Positions 1-6,612 of a DNA stretch of 14,658 bases are shown here, piece after piece. This DNA is from JACMRI01 sp043778625 (GTDB taxonomy: Bacteria; Bacteroidota; Bacteroidia; UBA4408): contig JAYWFU010000113.1 of the NCBI GenBank assembly GCA_043778625.1, positions 1 through 14,658 of the forward strand, read 5' to 3'. A program made the translations under genes and the position numbers. The notes below the pieces were generated by a model that saw only the letters and a program-made list of their open reading frames with translations, was not told the origin of the DNA and did not search any database. Position 1 is the first letter of the stretch. Each line of letters begins with the position of its first letter.

Positions 1-105
1 ACACCTCCTCAAAGCTATCAATGACACATAAAAAACTAAAAGCAACGCTAGATATAAATTATCTTAAAAAACTACTAAGTTTTAATGCGTAAAGCCTGAA
101 TACGG

Positions 106-135
106 TTTGTTAAAATAAATTATATTTACATTTTG
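106..135 (+). promoter_or_regulatory. Possible Bacteroidota-type promoter upstream of the LEA2-like lipoprotein gene
   Basis: A TTTG at 106-109 is followed 17 bases later by TACATTTTG (127-135). This resembles the Bacteroidota -33 (TTTG) and -7 (TAnnTTTG) elements, with one extra base inside the -7 box. The gene starts 26 bases further on. The match is imperfect in an AT-rich background, so this is only a candidate. Confidence 0.3.
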
Positions 136-161
136 CAACACTTAAATAAACACCACGCACC

Positions 162-635
162 ATGAACTCTTTTAAGCAAATTATACTATTATTCCTGCTA
201 ACAATTGTGCTTAGTTCGTGTGCTGTACAACAAATTGAATTGGTACGGGTAGAAGATTTTAAGGTAAAAAGTTTTAATAGCAAGGGGGCTTCGGTAGAGG
301 TAAAAGCACGTATTAAAAACCCTAATAAGTTTGGATTTAAAGTAAAGGGTAGCGATTTGAATTTGTTTGTAGGCAATAACGAAGTAGGTAAAGTTACGCT
401 TAAAGACAAAATAAAAATTAAGCCCAATGCCGAAGAAACTTACACATTTGTATTACAAAGTGATTTGGCCAAACTAGCGGGTAACGCGCTAATGGGAGGC
501 CTTGGTATGCTTACACAAGGTAGCCTAAACGTTAAGGTAAAAGGCGATTTAAAAATTGGAAAAGCATTTGTTACCAAACGCATACCTGTAAATATTGAAG
601 AAAAAGTAAGCCCAGCATCGTTGCTTGGGCTTTAA
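162..635 (+). CDS. LEA type 2 (WHy-like) family lipoprotein
   Basis: A 157-residue lipoprotein of unknown cellular role. It has a hydrophobic leader with a lipobox ending LSSC, so the mature protein should begin at Cys20 and be membrane-anchored. After that comes a single beta-rich domain (about residues 25-130). The stretch with VEVKARIKNPNKFGFKVKGS followed by an LNLFVGNNEVG segment is typical of LEA2/WHy domains: a conserved N-P in a beta strand, then alternating hydrophobic strands. The size suits bacterial single-domain LEA2 lipoproteins. The ATG at 162 is chosen because it begins directly before the leader. The next gene starts 24 bases after the stop, but a hairpin lies at the 3' end, so the two may or may not be co-transcribed. 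The fold assignment is fairly secure; the function is not known. Confidence 0.82.
   Translation: MNSFKQIILLFLLTIVLSSCAVQQIELVRVEDFKVKSFNSKGASVEVKARIKNPNKFGFKVKGSDLNLFVGNNEVGKVTLKDKIKIKPNAEETYTFVLQSDLAKLAGNALMGGLGMLTQGSLNVKVKGDLKIGKAFVTKRIPVNIEEKVSPASLLGL
608..632 (+). terminator. Hairpin overlapping the end of the LEA2-like gene, possible terminator or attenuator
   Basis: AAGCCCA (608-614) pairs with TGGGCTT (626-632). An inner GCA/TGC pair (615-617 with 622-624) closes a TCGT loop, with one unpaired T at 625. The stem ends immediately before the TAA stop and is followed by AT-rich sequence, not a clean T run. It is one of the few GC-containing perfect stems in the non-coding edges of this window. 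A partial terminator is plausible but unproven. Confidence 0.35.
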
Positions 636-659
636 TTTAATAAAACTAAAATAACACGA

Positions 660-1706
660 ATGAAAAAATTAGCAATAGTAGTAGCAACACTTTATAGCAG
701 TGTAACAATAGGGCAAGTAGCAGTAACTAGCGTGTACAGCCATTTGGCGGGTAATGTGGTAACTACCAATTATAATTCGATGCAAATAAATAGCACTACC
801 AACAAACATTTGGCGGCAGGTAATGGCGTAGTGTGGAGTTACGATACTTGTATTAAAGTTACAGATAATCCGCCTGCATACCCCATTATAACTAAAGATA
901 CCACAGGCGTAACCAACAGCGCAACCGTAGCAGCTAGAGCCAACGTGGCGTTAAAAGAAGGAGTAAATAACGATTACTCGTTTTACGATTTTAGCACTAA
1001 GTTTTCGATAGCGGCCGAAGATTTTCAAATACTAGGTAACGAAGCTTATGTGGCTTACGACGATAATATTGATTTATTAAGTTTCCCGATGGCTTATGGA
1101 GCTAGTGCTGTATCGTTTGATACCGCTACATCATGGACATTTGCTACGAGCAATACCATGAAACGCACTGTAAAATCAACCATGACTTACGATGGTTATG
1201 GTAGCCTTAAATTAAATAATAGATTAACGCTTGACTCAGTGTCGCGCATTAAATTAGTGCAAGTAATTAAAGACACACTAATAGCACCTGCTAATCCGTT
1301 TTTTAATAGAATAAAATCGTTGCGTACCGTGTATTACTACGTACGTGCAGGTAACGATTTAGTGGCACAATGGGAGCTAGACTCTGTATCGAGCTCGTTA
1401 ACCACACAAAAGCTATACAAATTTATTGTGGCAGATAAGTACAACTCAGCATTAAACGGGTTAAACAAAACGATAACTAATACATTACTACGTGCCTACC
1501 CTAACCCAACTAACGGTATTGTTAGTATTAATGTGTCACATGCAACACCACTTACTTACACGCTTTACAATAACTTAGGGCAAGCATTGCTATTAACCAC
1601 GCTCAGCACTACTAATAAAACACTTAATGTAAGCGATATGCCAGCAGGTATTTACTTGTTACGTAGTGTTGATGGCAATTATAACGCTAAAATTGTGAAA
1701 GAGTAA
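660..1706 (+). CDS. T9SS type A sorting domain-containing secreted protein
   Basis: A 348-residue protein predicted to cross the inner membrane by Sec and the outer membrane by the type IX system. The N-terminus (MKKLAIVVATLYSSVTIGQ) is a signal peptide. The C-terminal 70 residues are a type A sorting domain: YPNPTNG at 280-286, a strand segment containing YTLYNNLGQ, then VSDMPAGIYLLRS and a short basic tail ending KIVKE. The middle (about residues 20-275) matches no domain I recognise; it is rich in T, S, N and Y and looks like secreted beta structure. The cargo assignment rests on the C-terminal domain and is solid. The role of the mature part is unknown. It lies between two lipoprotein genes without an obvious functional link. 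Confidence 0.88.
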   Translation: MKKLAIVVATLYSSVTIGQVAVTSVYSHLAGNVVTTNYNSMQINSTTNKHLAAGNGVVWSYDTCIKVTDNPPAYPIITKDTTGVTNSATVAARANVALKEGVNNDYSFYDFSTKFSIAAEDFQILGNEAYVAYDDNIDLLSFPMAYGASAVSFDTATSWTFATSNTMKRTVKSTMTYDGYGSLKLNNRLTLDSVSRIKLVQVIKDTLIAPANPFFNRIKSLRTVYYYVRAGNDLVAQWELDSVSSSLTTQKLYKFIVADKYNSALNGLNKTITNTLLRAYPNPTNGIVSINVSHATPLTYTLYNNLGQALLLTTLSTTNKTLNVSDMPAGIYLLRSVDGNYNAKIVKE

Positions 1707-1720
1707 ACGGTTACAATAAT

Positions 1721-1740
1721 TTGTTTTTAACTAAAAACAA
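1721..1740 (+). other. AT-only inverted repeat in the leader of the haem lipoprotein gene
   Basis: TTGTTTTT (1721-1728) and AAAAACAA (1733-1740) form a perfect 8-bp stem with an AACT loop, six bases before the ATG at 1747. It could mask the start region of the next gene or be part of termination after the T9SS gene. The stem is nearly all A:T pairs and hence weak, and such repeats arise easily in low-GC sequence. Confidence 0.25.
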
Positions 1741-1746
1741 CGTACC

Positions 1747-2229
1747 ATGAAATTATATTTAGTTGTAACACTCCTGTTAATTATTGCAGGTATGTCGTGT
1801 AAGAAAAAACAACCCGAAGAGGTAAATCCGTTTACACCTAGTGTTGCTGGTGCCACAGCGCCACAAGCGGTTGCGCTTGCGCCTAATTTTTTGAGCATTT
1901 ACACCAACATTTTAAAACCACAGTGTGCTAATTCGAGTTGCCACGATGGCGATAATGTAAATAATTTTCAACCCGATTTGCGCAGTATCGAAAGTGCTTA
2001 TGCTACATTGGTAAAACACCCCTCAAAAAAATCGAAAGACAAAAAATTATATCCAATGGTTGTTAAACCTTATAGTGTAGACAGTTCGTTTATGTACTTT
2101 AGATTAATTGACTCCACTGGCGACAAGATGCCCTTAAATGGAAGCGCGCTAAAAATAGAGGAGCTAAAAGCAATAAAAGATTGGATAACTGACGGAGCTA
2201 AAAATCAGTACGGACAAAATCCTAAATAG
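1747..2229 (+). CDS. Lipoprotein with a CX4CH cytochrome c-type haem-binding motif
   Basis: A 160-residue lipoprotein (lipobox AGMSC, lipid Cys18, then KKKQ) predicted to carry one covalent haem on the periplasmic or outer-membrane side. The haem motif is CANSSCH at 60-66: Cys60, Cys65, His66. The spacing of four residues differs from the usual CXXCH. A likely axial methionine lies at Met128 in KMPLNG, followed by a helix with ELKAIKDWITDGA, which is typical of the last helix of cytochrome c-like domains in PSCyt1 (planctomycete-type) proteins. The segment with ILKPQC before the motif also fits that family. The stop is followed after two bases by the next ATG, so translation is probably coupled. 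The role is inferred to be electron transfer or redox sensing with the downstream genes; the electron partner is not visible. Confidence 0.78.
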   Translation: MKLYLVVTLLLIIAGMSCKKKQPEEVNPFTPSVAGATAPQAVALAPNFLSIYTNILKPQCANSSCHDGDNVNNFQPDLRSIESAYATLVKHPSKKSKDKKLYPMVVKPYSVDSSFMYFRLIDSTGDKMPLNGSALKIEELKAIKDWITDGAKNQYGQNPK

Positions 2230-2231
2230 AA

Positions 2232-3122
2232 ATGAAAAAGTATAGCCTATTATTTTTAGCATGTGCACTACTTGTGTGTTGCAAAAAGAAAGTTGAAACC
2301 GTTGTTGTACCCAACAATGTGCCCACAACTGATACTAGCGTAAGCACACTAACTATTGAACGATTTGTAATTAAAACTTATGTAGTATTGTTTGCCCGCA
2401 AGCCCACCGAAGCCGAATTGCAAAATCATTTAACAACACTAACAAGCAATAATATAGCGCAAGCGGCGCGTATTAATTTTATACAGCAGTTGCAAAATAC
2501 GAACGAATATAAGTTTATGTTATACGAGTTTGCTAAGCAAAAAATAATTGATCCGTTAGGTACATTAAATGATTCTGGCTATCAAAACTCTCGTTTAATA
2601 CAAGAAATAAAAGACAATATTGCCGCGCAAAACGAGCCTAAATTAAATACCGAACTTTTAGGAGCTATGTACAAATTTAGAACCATGAAAACTGAATTAC
2701 TCAACAATACGATTACTTGGCAAGAGGTAAATAAACGCTGTTGTCACTCGTTTTATTATTATGGAGATAACCTTGGTTCACGCGAATTTGTGTTACATAC
2801 TTTTGAACACTTGTTGCAACGCATACCTACTAAGCAAGAATCTGATGCGGGCAGAGCTATTTTTATAAGTTCTAAAAATGCAGTGGAAACACCCGACGTA
2901 CTATTTGGCGTAACAGGAAAATCTATAAGCGATTTGTTAGATATTATAGTAACGAGTGATAATTTTTACGAGGCGCAAGTGCGTTATTTTTATGTGCGGT
3001 CTTTTTACAAAGAGCCCGAAACACTTGTGTTATCAAAGTATACGAACGTTTACACAACATCTAAAGATTATCAACTACTACAACGTACTATACTTTCGAG
3101 CAATGAATTTTTACAAAATTAA
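2232..3122 (+). CDS. Lipoprotein with three diverged DUF4214-like segments
   Basis: A 296-residue lipoprotein (leader ends LLVCC, then KKK; lipid Cys16 or Cys17). I see three related helical segments. Residues 41-94 contain FVIKTYVVLFARKPTEAEL and end in TNEYK. Residues 185-246 contain EFVLHTFEHLLQRIPTKQE and end in TSDNFYE. Residues 248-296 contain VRYFYVRSFYKEPE and end in LSSNEFLQN. The pattern (aromatic/hydrophobic helix, a x-R-x-P turn, an E-containing helix, then S/T-N-E-F/Y) resembles DUF4214 repeats, which occur in secreted bacterial proteins. Between the first and second segments is KRCCHSFYYYGDN (168-180), a Cys-Cys-His of unknown purpose. The function is unknown. The gene sits between a haem lipoprotein and a homologous lipoprotein, and its last 20 bases overlap the next gene. 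A relative of the lipoproteins that accompany DUF1501 proteins is the best guess. Confidence 0.68.
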   Translation: MKKYSLLFLACALLVCCKKKVETVVVPNNVPTTDTSVSTLTIERFVIKTYVVLFARKPTEAELQNHLTTLTSNNIAQAARINFIQQLQNTNEYKFMLYEFAKQKIIDPLGTLNDSGYQNSRLIQEIKDNIAAQNEPKLNTELLGAMYKFRTMKTELLNNTITWQEVNKRCCHSFYYYGDNLGSREFVLHTFEHLLQRIPTKQESDAGRAIFISSKNAVETPDVLFGVTGKSISDLLDIIVTSDNFYEAQVRYFYVRSFYKEPETLVLSKYTNVYTTSKDYQLLQRTILSSNEFLQN

Positions 3123-3600
3123 TCTATTTGTTTTTTCGCTTTTAGTTGCGCTTATTTTAGTAGGTTGTAACAAAAAGAAGGAGTATCTGTACGAAGTTGT
3201 GCCTGTAACTGTTAAAAATAGTACAGGAAATAAATCAACATTAAAAACGGCTACCGAGTTTATATCCATTGCGTATAGCGACGTGCTGGGGCTAGGGATT
3301 AAAACCAACGACCTAAATAAATACACTGATGCCTACGACAACTTTGGCGACAGCAAATATATGGAGCATGTTATTGTGCTTAATTTTTTAAACAACCATT
3401 CATCGCTAATAAAAAGCGATAATAACATGAGAGCTAACCCCAAAGAGTTTGTTACGCAAGTGTATAAAACCTTATACGCAAGGTTGCCAAGTGCTTACGA
3501 ACAGGAATACTTATCCAGTTTTATTATTAAAAACCCAGCCCTTACTAGCAAGTTGTTTTATTATAGTTTGCTCACCAGTAACGAGTATCGTTATTATTAA
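3103..3600 (+). CDS. Small lipoprotein with DUF4214-like segments, paralogous to the preceding gene
   Basis: A 165-residue lipoprotein. The reading frame is open further upstream, but the ATG at 3103 is preferred because it places a proper leader at the N-terminus: MNFYKINLFV, hydrophobic core, lipobox LVGC with lipid Cys22, then NKKK. The frame upstream of it is only an out-of-phase reading of the previous gene. Two segments are visible: residues 48-100 (TEFISIAYSDVLGLGIKTND, degenerate) and residues 112-165 (EFVTQVYKTLYARLPSAYEQ, ending LLTSNEYRYY). The second closely parallels the segments of the upstream lipoprotein, and both proteins end just after an S-N-E-aromatic motif. The start overlaps the upstream gene by 20 nt, implying translational coupling, and the next gene follows 21 nt after the stop. 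The function is unknown; a structural or scaffold partner for its neighbours is inferred. Confidence 0.7.
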   Translation: MNFYKINLFVFSLLVALILVGCNKKKEYLYEVVPVTVKNSTGNKSTLKTATEFISIAYSDVLGLGIKTNDLNKYTDAYDNFGDSKYMEHVIVLNFLNNHSSLIKSDNNMRANPKEFVTQVYKTLYARLPSAYEQEYLSSFIIKNPALTSKLFYYSLLTSNEYRYY

Positions 3601-3621
3601 CTAGTTTAATTTTACATCCCC

Positions 3622-4914
3622 ATGAATCGTAGAGGTTTTATACAAAAAACAGCTTTAGCCACGGCAGGTGTATTTGTGGCTCCTTACTTACTACCAACGG
3701 GGCGTTTGTTTGCAAGTACTGGTAGCCGTATTGCTAACCACGTGGTGTTTTGTTTGTTTGCAGGTGGTATTCGCAACCAAGAGTCCATAGGTAAGTACGA
3801 TGGTAATTTAATGTTAAATATGTTATCGGGTACTGAAAGTATTACCAGCGATATATCAAATGCAATGACTATCTTACCTCTACTACAAACCAGCACTAAC
3901 ACACTACAAACCCAAGGTACGCTATACAATAATTTTATGTATAAAAGTGGGCCGACAGGGTATTACAACGGTAATGTGGCGGCTATAACAGGCACGTACT
4001 CACCAACCCCTCTCGATTTAAAAAAACACCCCGAAAACCCTACCATATTTGAATACTATCGCAAGCACGCTAACCCTGCCAATAGTGCACTTAACTCGTG
4101 GTGGGTAAACACCGCTGCTGGGCCTTACCTATCGCTAAATTATAGCAACGACCCTAACTATGGCAGTGGTTATGGCGCTAATATGTTGCAGCGCGAACTG
4201 CTACGTAGTTACGATAATCAAATAAATAATATTGGCGCTACATTTTCGGCAACGGAGCAACAGTTAGTAAATAATTTAAAAGGATTTTTAAACAAAAATT
4301 TTACTACTCAAGCAAGCGCAACAAGTATTGAAAATAAATTAACTGATAGAGACAGGCTTGATAATTTTTTTAGCACTCAAATGGCTAAAAATTGGTCGGA
4401 ACCTTGGATTATAAGTGGAATTGATAAAACTACTATGAATAGAGATATGCACAACGTAGCCATAGCCGAAACGGTAATACAAGAGTTTAAACCCGAATTA
4501 TTAGTAGTAAATATGACCGATGTGGATATTGCACACACTAACTTTGTAGAGTATTGCAACAACTTACGCAAGGCCGATTATGCACTAGCCAAACTATGGC
4601 AAACCATACAAAGCACGCCAGGCATGGCTAATGATACTGTGCTTATAGTAGCCCCTGAGCACGGTAGAAACGCTTTGGGTAATGGTATATTTGTTAACGG
4701 TAGAGAGGCGCTTGACCATACTGGCGACCAAAGCAGCAGAGAAATATTTTGTATGATGCTGGGCAAAAACATAAAGCAAAATCAACTAATACCCACTGGG
4801 GGCGAAACCATTGATATAGTGCCTACCATAGCACACATACTGGGCTTTTATAATGATATACCTACTCAGTACAAAACCAATATGGGCGACCCATTATACA
4901 GCGCATTTATGTAG
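3622..4914 (+). CDS. Tat-signal DUF1501-like protein (alkaline phosphatase/sulfatase-like fold)
   Basis: A 430-residue predicted periplasmic protein. The N-terminus MNRRGFIQK followed by ATAGVFVAPYL is a twin-arginine signal, implying export in a folded state. The body resembles DUF1501, an alkaline-phosphatase-like metal-binding fold. Near the start of the domain, FCLFAGGIRNQES (43-55) matches the usual L-F-x-x-G-G-x-x-x segment, although the typical GGPSQ is changed to GGIRN. Further on are TDVDIAH (299-305), PEHGRN (345-350, in place of the family's EFGRTP) and NGREALDH (359-366), which carry the Asp/His residues likely to bind metal. Length is normal for the family. In other phyla DUF1501 proteins pair with DUF1553 or DUF1800 proteins fused to or next to cytochromes; here the upstream genes supply a haem lipoprotein and two DUF4214-like lipoproteins. 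Substrate and activity are unknown. The fold is likely; the operon role is inferred. Confidence 0.78.
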   Translation: MNRRGFIQKTALATAGVFVAPYLLPTGRLFASTGSRIANHVVFCLFAGGIRNQESIGKYDGNLMLNMLSGTESITSDISNAMTILPLLQTSTNTLQTQGTLYNNFMYKSGPTGYYNGNVAAITGTYSPTPLDLKKHPENPTIFEYYRKHANPANSALNSWWVNTAAGPYLSLNYSNDPNYGSGYGANMLQRELLRSYDNQINNIGATFSATEQQLVNNLKGFLNKNFTTQASATSIENKLTDRDRLDNFFSTQMAKNWSEPWIISGIDKTTMNRDMHNVAIAETVIQEFKPELLVVNMTDVDIAHTNFVEYCNNLRKADYALAKLWQTIQSTPGMANDTVLIVAPEHGRNALGNGIFVNGREALDHTGDQSSREIFCMMLGKNIKQNQLIPTGGETIDIVPTIAHILGFYNDIPTQYKTNMGDPLYSAFM

Positions 4915-4972
4915 TTTTTTACTCTTAAAAATTATAGTACGCAAATCCAATCTTTTTACTTATTTTTAAAGT

Positions 4973-5227
4973 ATGATAAATCAACAAATCCAATTAATTG
5001 ATAAGGTGAGCGATGCGCTCGAGTCTATCCGTCCATTTTTAATTTCGGACGGTGGAGATATTGAACTTATTGAAATAACCGAGGCTAACGTAGTACGTGT
5101 AAGGTTGCTAGGCGCTTGTGGTTCGTGCAACATGAGTGCAATGACCATGCGTGCAGGCGTTGAAGAAACTATTAAACGTATGGCTCCCGAAATTACGGCG
5201 GTAGAAGCTATTGGTATTGAAATTTAA
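4973..5227 (+). CDS. NifU-like C-terminal domain Fe-S scaffold/carrier protein
   Basis: An 84-residue cytoplasmic protein consisting of a single Nfu domain, which holds a [4Fe-4S] cluster between two subunits and passes it to client proteins. The signature LGACGSCNMSAMTMRAG (46-62) supplies the CXXC pair Cys49 and Cys52. Upstream the domain opens with the family's typical helix and SDGGDIEL (25-32). The length matches stand-alone Nfu proteins, with no A-type or NifU N-terminal domain. The preceding gene ends 58 bases before the start. This gap has no strong terminator, only a short A/T inverted repeat around 4916-4931. The next gene begins 22 bases after the stop. It is probably a housekeeping gene, and its link to the surface proteins around it is positional only. 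Confidence 0.93.
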   Translation: MINQQIQLIDKVSDALESIRPFLISDGGDIELIEITEANVVRVRLLGACGSCNMSAMTMRAGVEETIKRMAPEITAVEAIGIEI

Positions 5228-5249
5228 AAACACATACAGCACACACACA

Positions 5250-6605
5250 ATGAATTATTTTAAACTAATAACTGCTACTACCTTAACTGTAATTTTAATA
5301 GGATGTAAGCCAAATTTAAAACCAGAGGTACAATCGTCAGGCGATGCTAATTTTGCGCACGTAGTAACTATTGGCGACAACTTTATGGCAGGTTATGGCA
5401 ATGGGGTACTTAACCAAAACAACCAACAGCATTCAGTAGCGGCGTTTGTTGGCAAGCAACTTTCGGCAGTTACGGGTGCAACATTCGTACAACCATTAAT
5501 GCCTGCTGGTAATGGTGTTGGACCAAATGCCAAAACGTGGGAAAGCGATTTTGTAACCAACTATCGTTTAGGTTACCGCACCTACACCTGCGACCCTACG
5601 CCTACATTTTCGCCATTAAAAGATTTAGCTTCTTACGCACAATCAACACAGTATTTTAGTGCATTTACAGGAGGTACTATCAACGATTATTCGGCACCGT
5701 TTACCACCGCTAGCGATATTGCTAACGCAGCGGGTACTAACTTGTACTTAAATCGTTTTGCGCCAGCAGGTACAGCAGTGTTAGATAAAATTGTAGCTTC
5801 AAAACCAACCTTTGCCACCGTGTGGTTAGGTATGGAGGAAGTGTATAAGTATGCACGTTCGGGGGCTTACGTAGGTGCTGCTACAACCCCAGCAATGTTT
5901 GAAGCTAACCTCGACAAAATAGTTAAAACACTAAATGCCGCAGGAGTTAAAGGAGCGTTGGGCAACTTACCTAACTTTGATGTGTTTCCGTACTATAGTT
6001 ATTTTGGTCCTACGCGTGCTGTGCTACGCCAAGGGCAAGCTGATACATTAAATGATAAACAACCTCAAATAGATCAGGACGGAAATCCAGTAAAAGGCGG
6101 ACAATTTAATTGGAAAAAAGATACTAATACGTTTTTAATAACACCATCAAAATTTAGAGACGACCCTAATTTTAACAGCCGACACATGGGTAGGGGCGAA
6201 TACATTACACTATCGTTAAACGTAGATTCAGTTAAGTGCGACAAGGTAGGCTTGTTAAGCGATATGCCCGACAGATACGTACTGGACTCTGTTGAGGTAG
6301 CTGAAATTAAAAGTTTAATAAGCCAATACAACACCAGCATTAAAGCCATAGCTGATAAGTACGGCTGGGCGCATGTGGACATGAATACTTATTTTAACCT
6401 AATAAACAAAGGGGTTAAAAACGCAGGGGTAGATTATAGCGCAGCGTTTTTGAGTGGCGGATTTATAGGTATGGACGCTTTTCATCCTACACAAAAAGGG
6501 TATGAAATGATTAGTAACGAATTTATTAAAGCCATTAATGCTAAGTATAGCGCTACGGTTTGGCCTGTGGTTTGCACGGATTGCACGGCAATTAAATTTC
6601 CGTAA
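5250..6605 (+). CDS. SGNH/GDSL hydrolase-like lipoprotein with substituted catalytic blocks
   Basis: A 451-residue lipoprotein of the Bacteroidota SGNH-hydrolase family. I choose ATG 5250 over the in-frame ATG 5211 because it starts the leader directly (MNYFKLITAT, lipobox LIGC, lipid Cys19) and avoids overlap with the NifU gene. The family layout is clear. Block I is at 41-48 (IGDNFMAG), where relatives have GNSLTAG or GDSL. The middle has PTFATVWLGMEEVYKYARSG (186-205), where relatives have a WIGNND segment. The end has DAFHPTQKGYEMISNEFIKA (409-428), with the block V Asp409 and His412. The nucleophilic serine is replaced by Asn44, and the block III Asn is replaced (GMEE at 194-197). Asp and His remain. 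It is therefore probably inactive as an esterase, perhaps a binding protein, or it uses a different mechanism. It lies 7 nt before the next gene. Confidence 0.82.
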   Translation: MNYFKLITATTLTVILIGCKPNLKPEVQSSGDANFAHVVTIGDNFMAGYGNGVLNQNNQQHSVAAFVGKQLSAVTGATFVQPLMPAGNGVGPNAKTWESDFVTNYRLGYRTYTCDPTPTFSPLKDLASYAQSTQYFSAFTGGTINDYSAPFTTASDIANAAGTNLYLNRFAPAGTAVLDKIVASKPTFATVWLGMEEVYKYARSGAYVGAATTPAMFEANLDKIVKTLNAAGVKGALGNLPNFDVFPYYSYFGPTRAVLRQGQADTLNDKQPQIDQDGNPVKGGQFNWKKDTNTFLITPSKFRDDPNFNSRHMGRGEYITLSLNVDSVKCDKVGLLSDMPDRYVLDSVEVAEIKSLISQYNTSIKAIADKYGWAHVDMNTYFNLINKGVKNAGVDYSAAFLSGGFIGMDAFHPTQKGYEMISNEFIKAINAKYSATVWPVVCTDCTAIKFP

Positions 6606-6612
6606 TTAGTTA

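Noticed and set aside
3..92. Possible tail of an upstream gene entering from the left edge (open frames ending at 31 and 92)
   Set aside because: The pieces are 9 and 29 codons and neither shows a recognisable motif, so no frame can be preferred.
116..128. 13-base AT-only sequence TAAATTATATTTA shared with 11461-11473, both upstream of genes
   Set aside because: It is only A and T in a low-GC region and sits at different distances from the two starts (about 33 and 8 bases), so chance is likely.
2956..3102. In-frame upstream extension of the second DUF4214-like lipoprotein (start at 2956)
   Set aside because: It would read the preceding gene out of phase for 147 bases and bury a good lipoprotein leader in the protein interior.
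4916..4931. TTTTTA/TAAAAA inverted repeat after the DUF1501-like gene as a terminator
   Set aside because: A six-pair A:T-only stem with a four-base loop is too weak to call in this background.
5211..5249. Upstream start for the SGNH-like lipoprotein
   Set aside because: It overlaps the NifU-domain gene and adds 13 polar residues before a normal lipoprotein leader; ATG 5250 is better.
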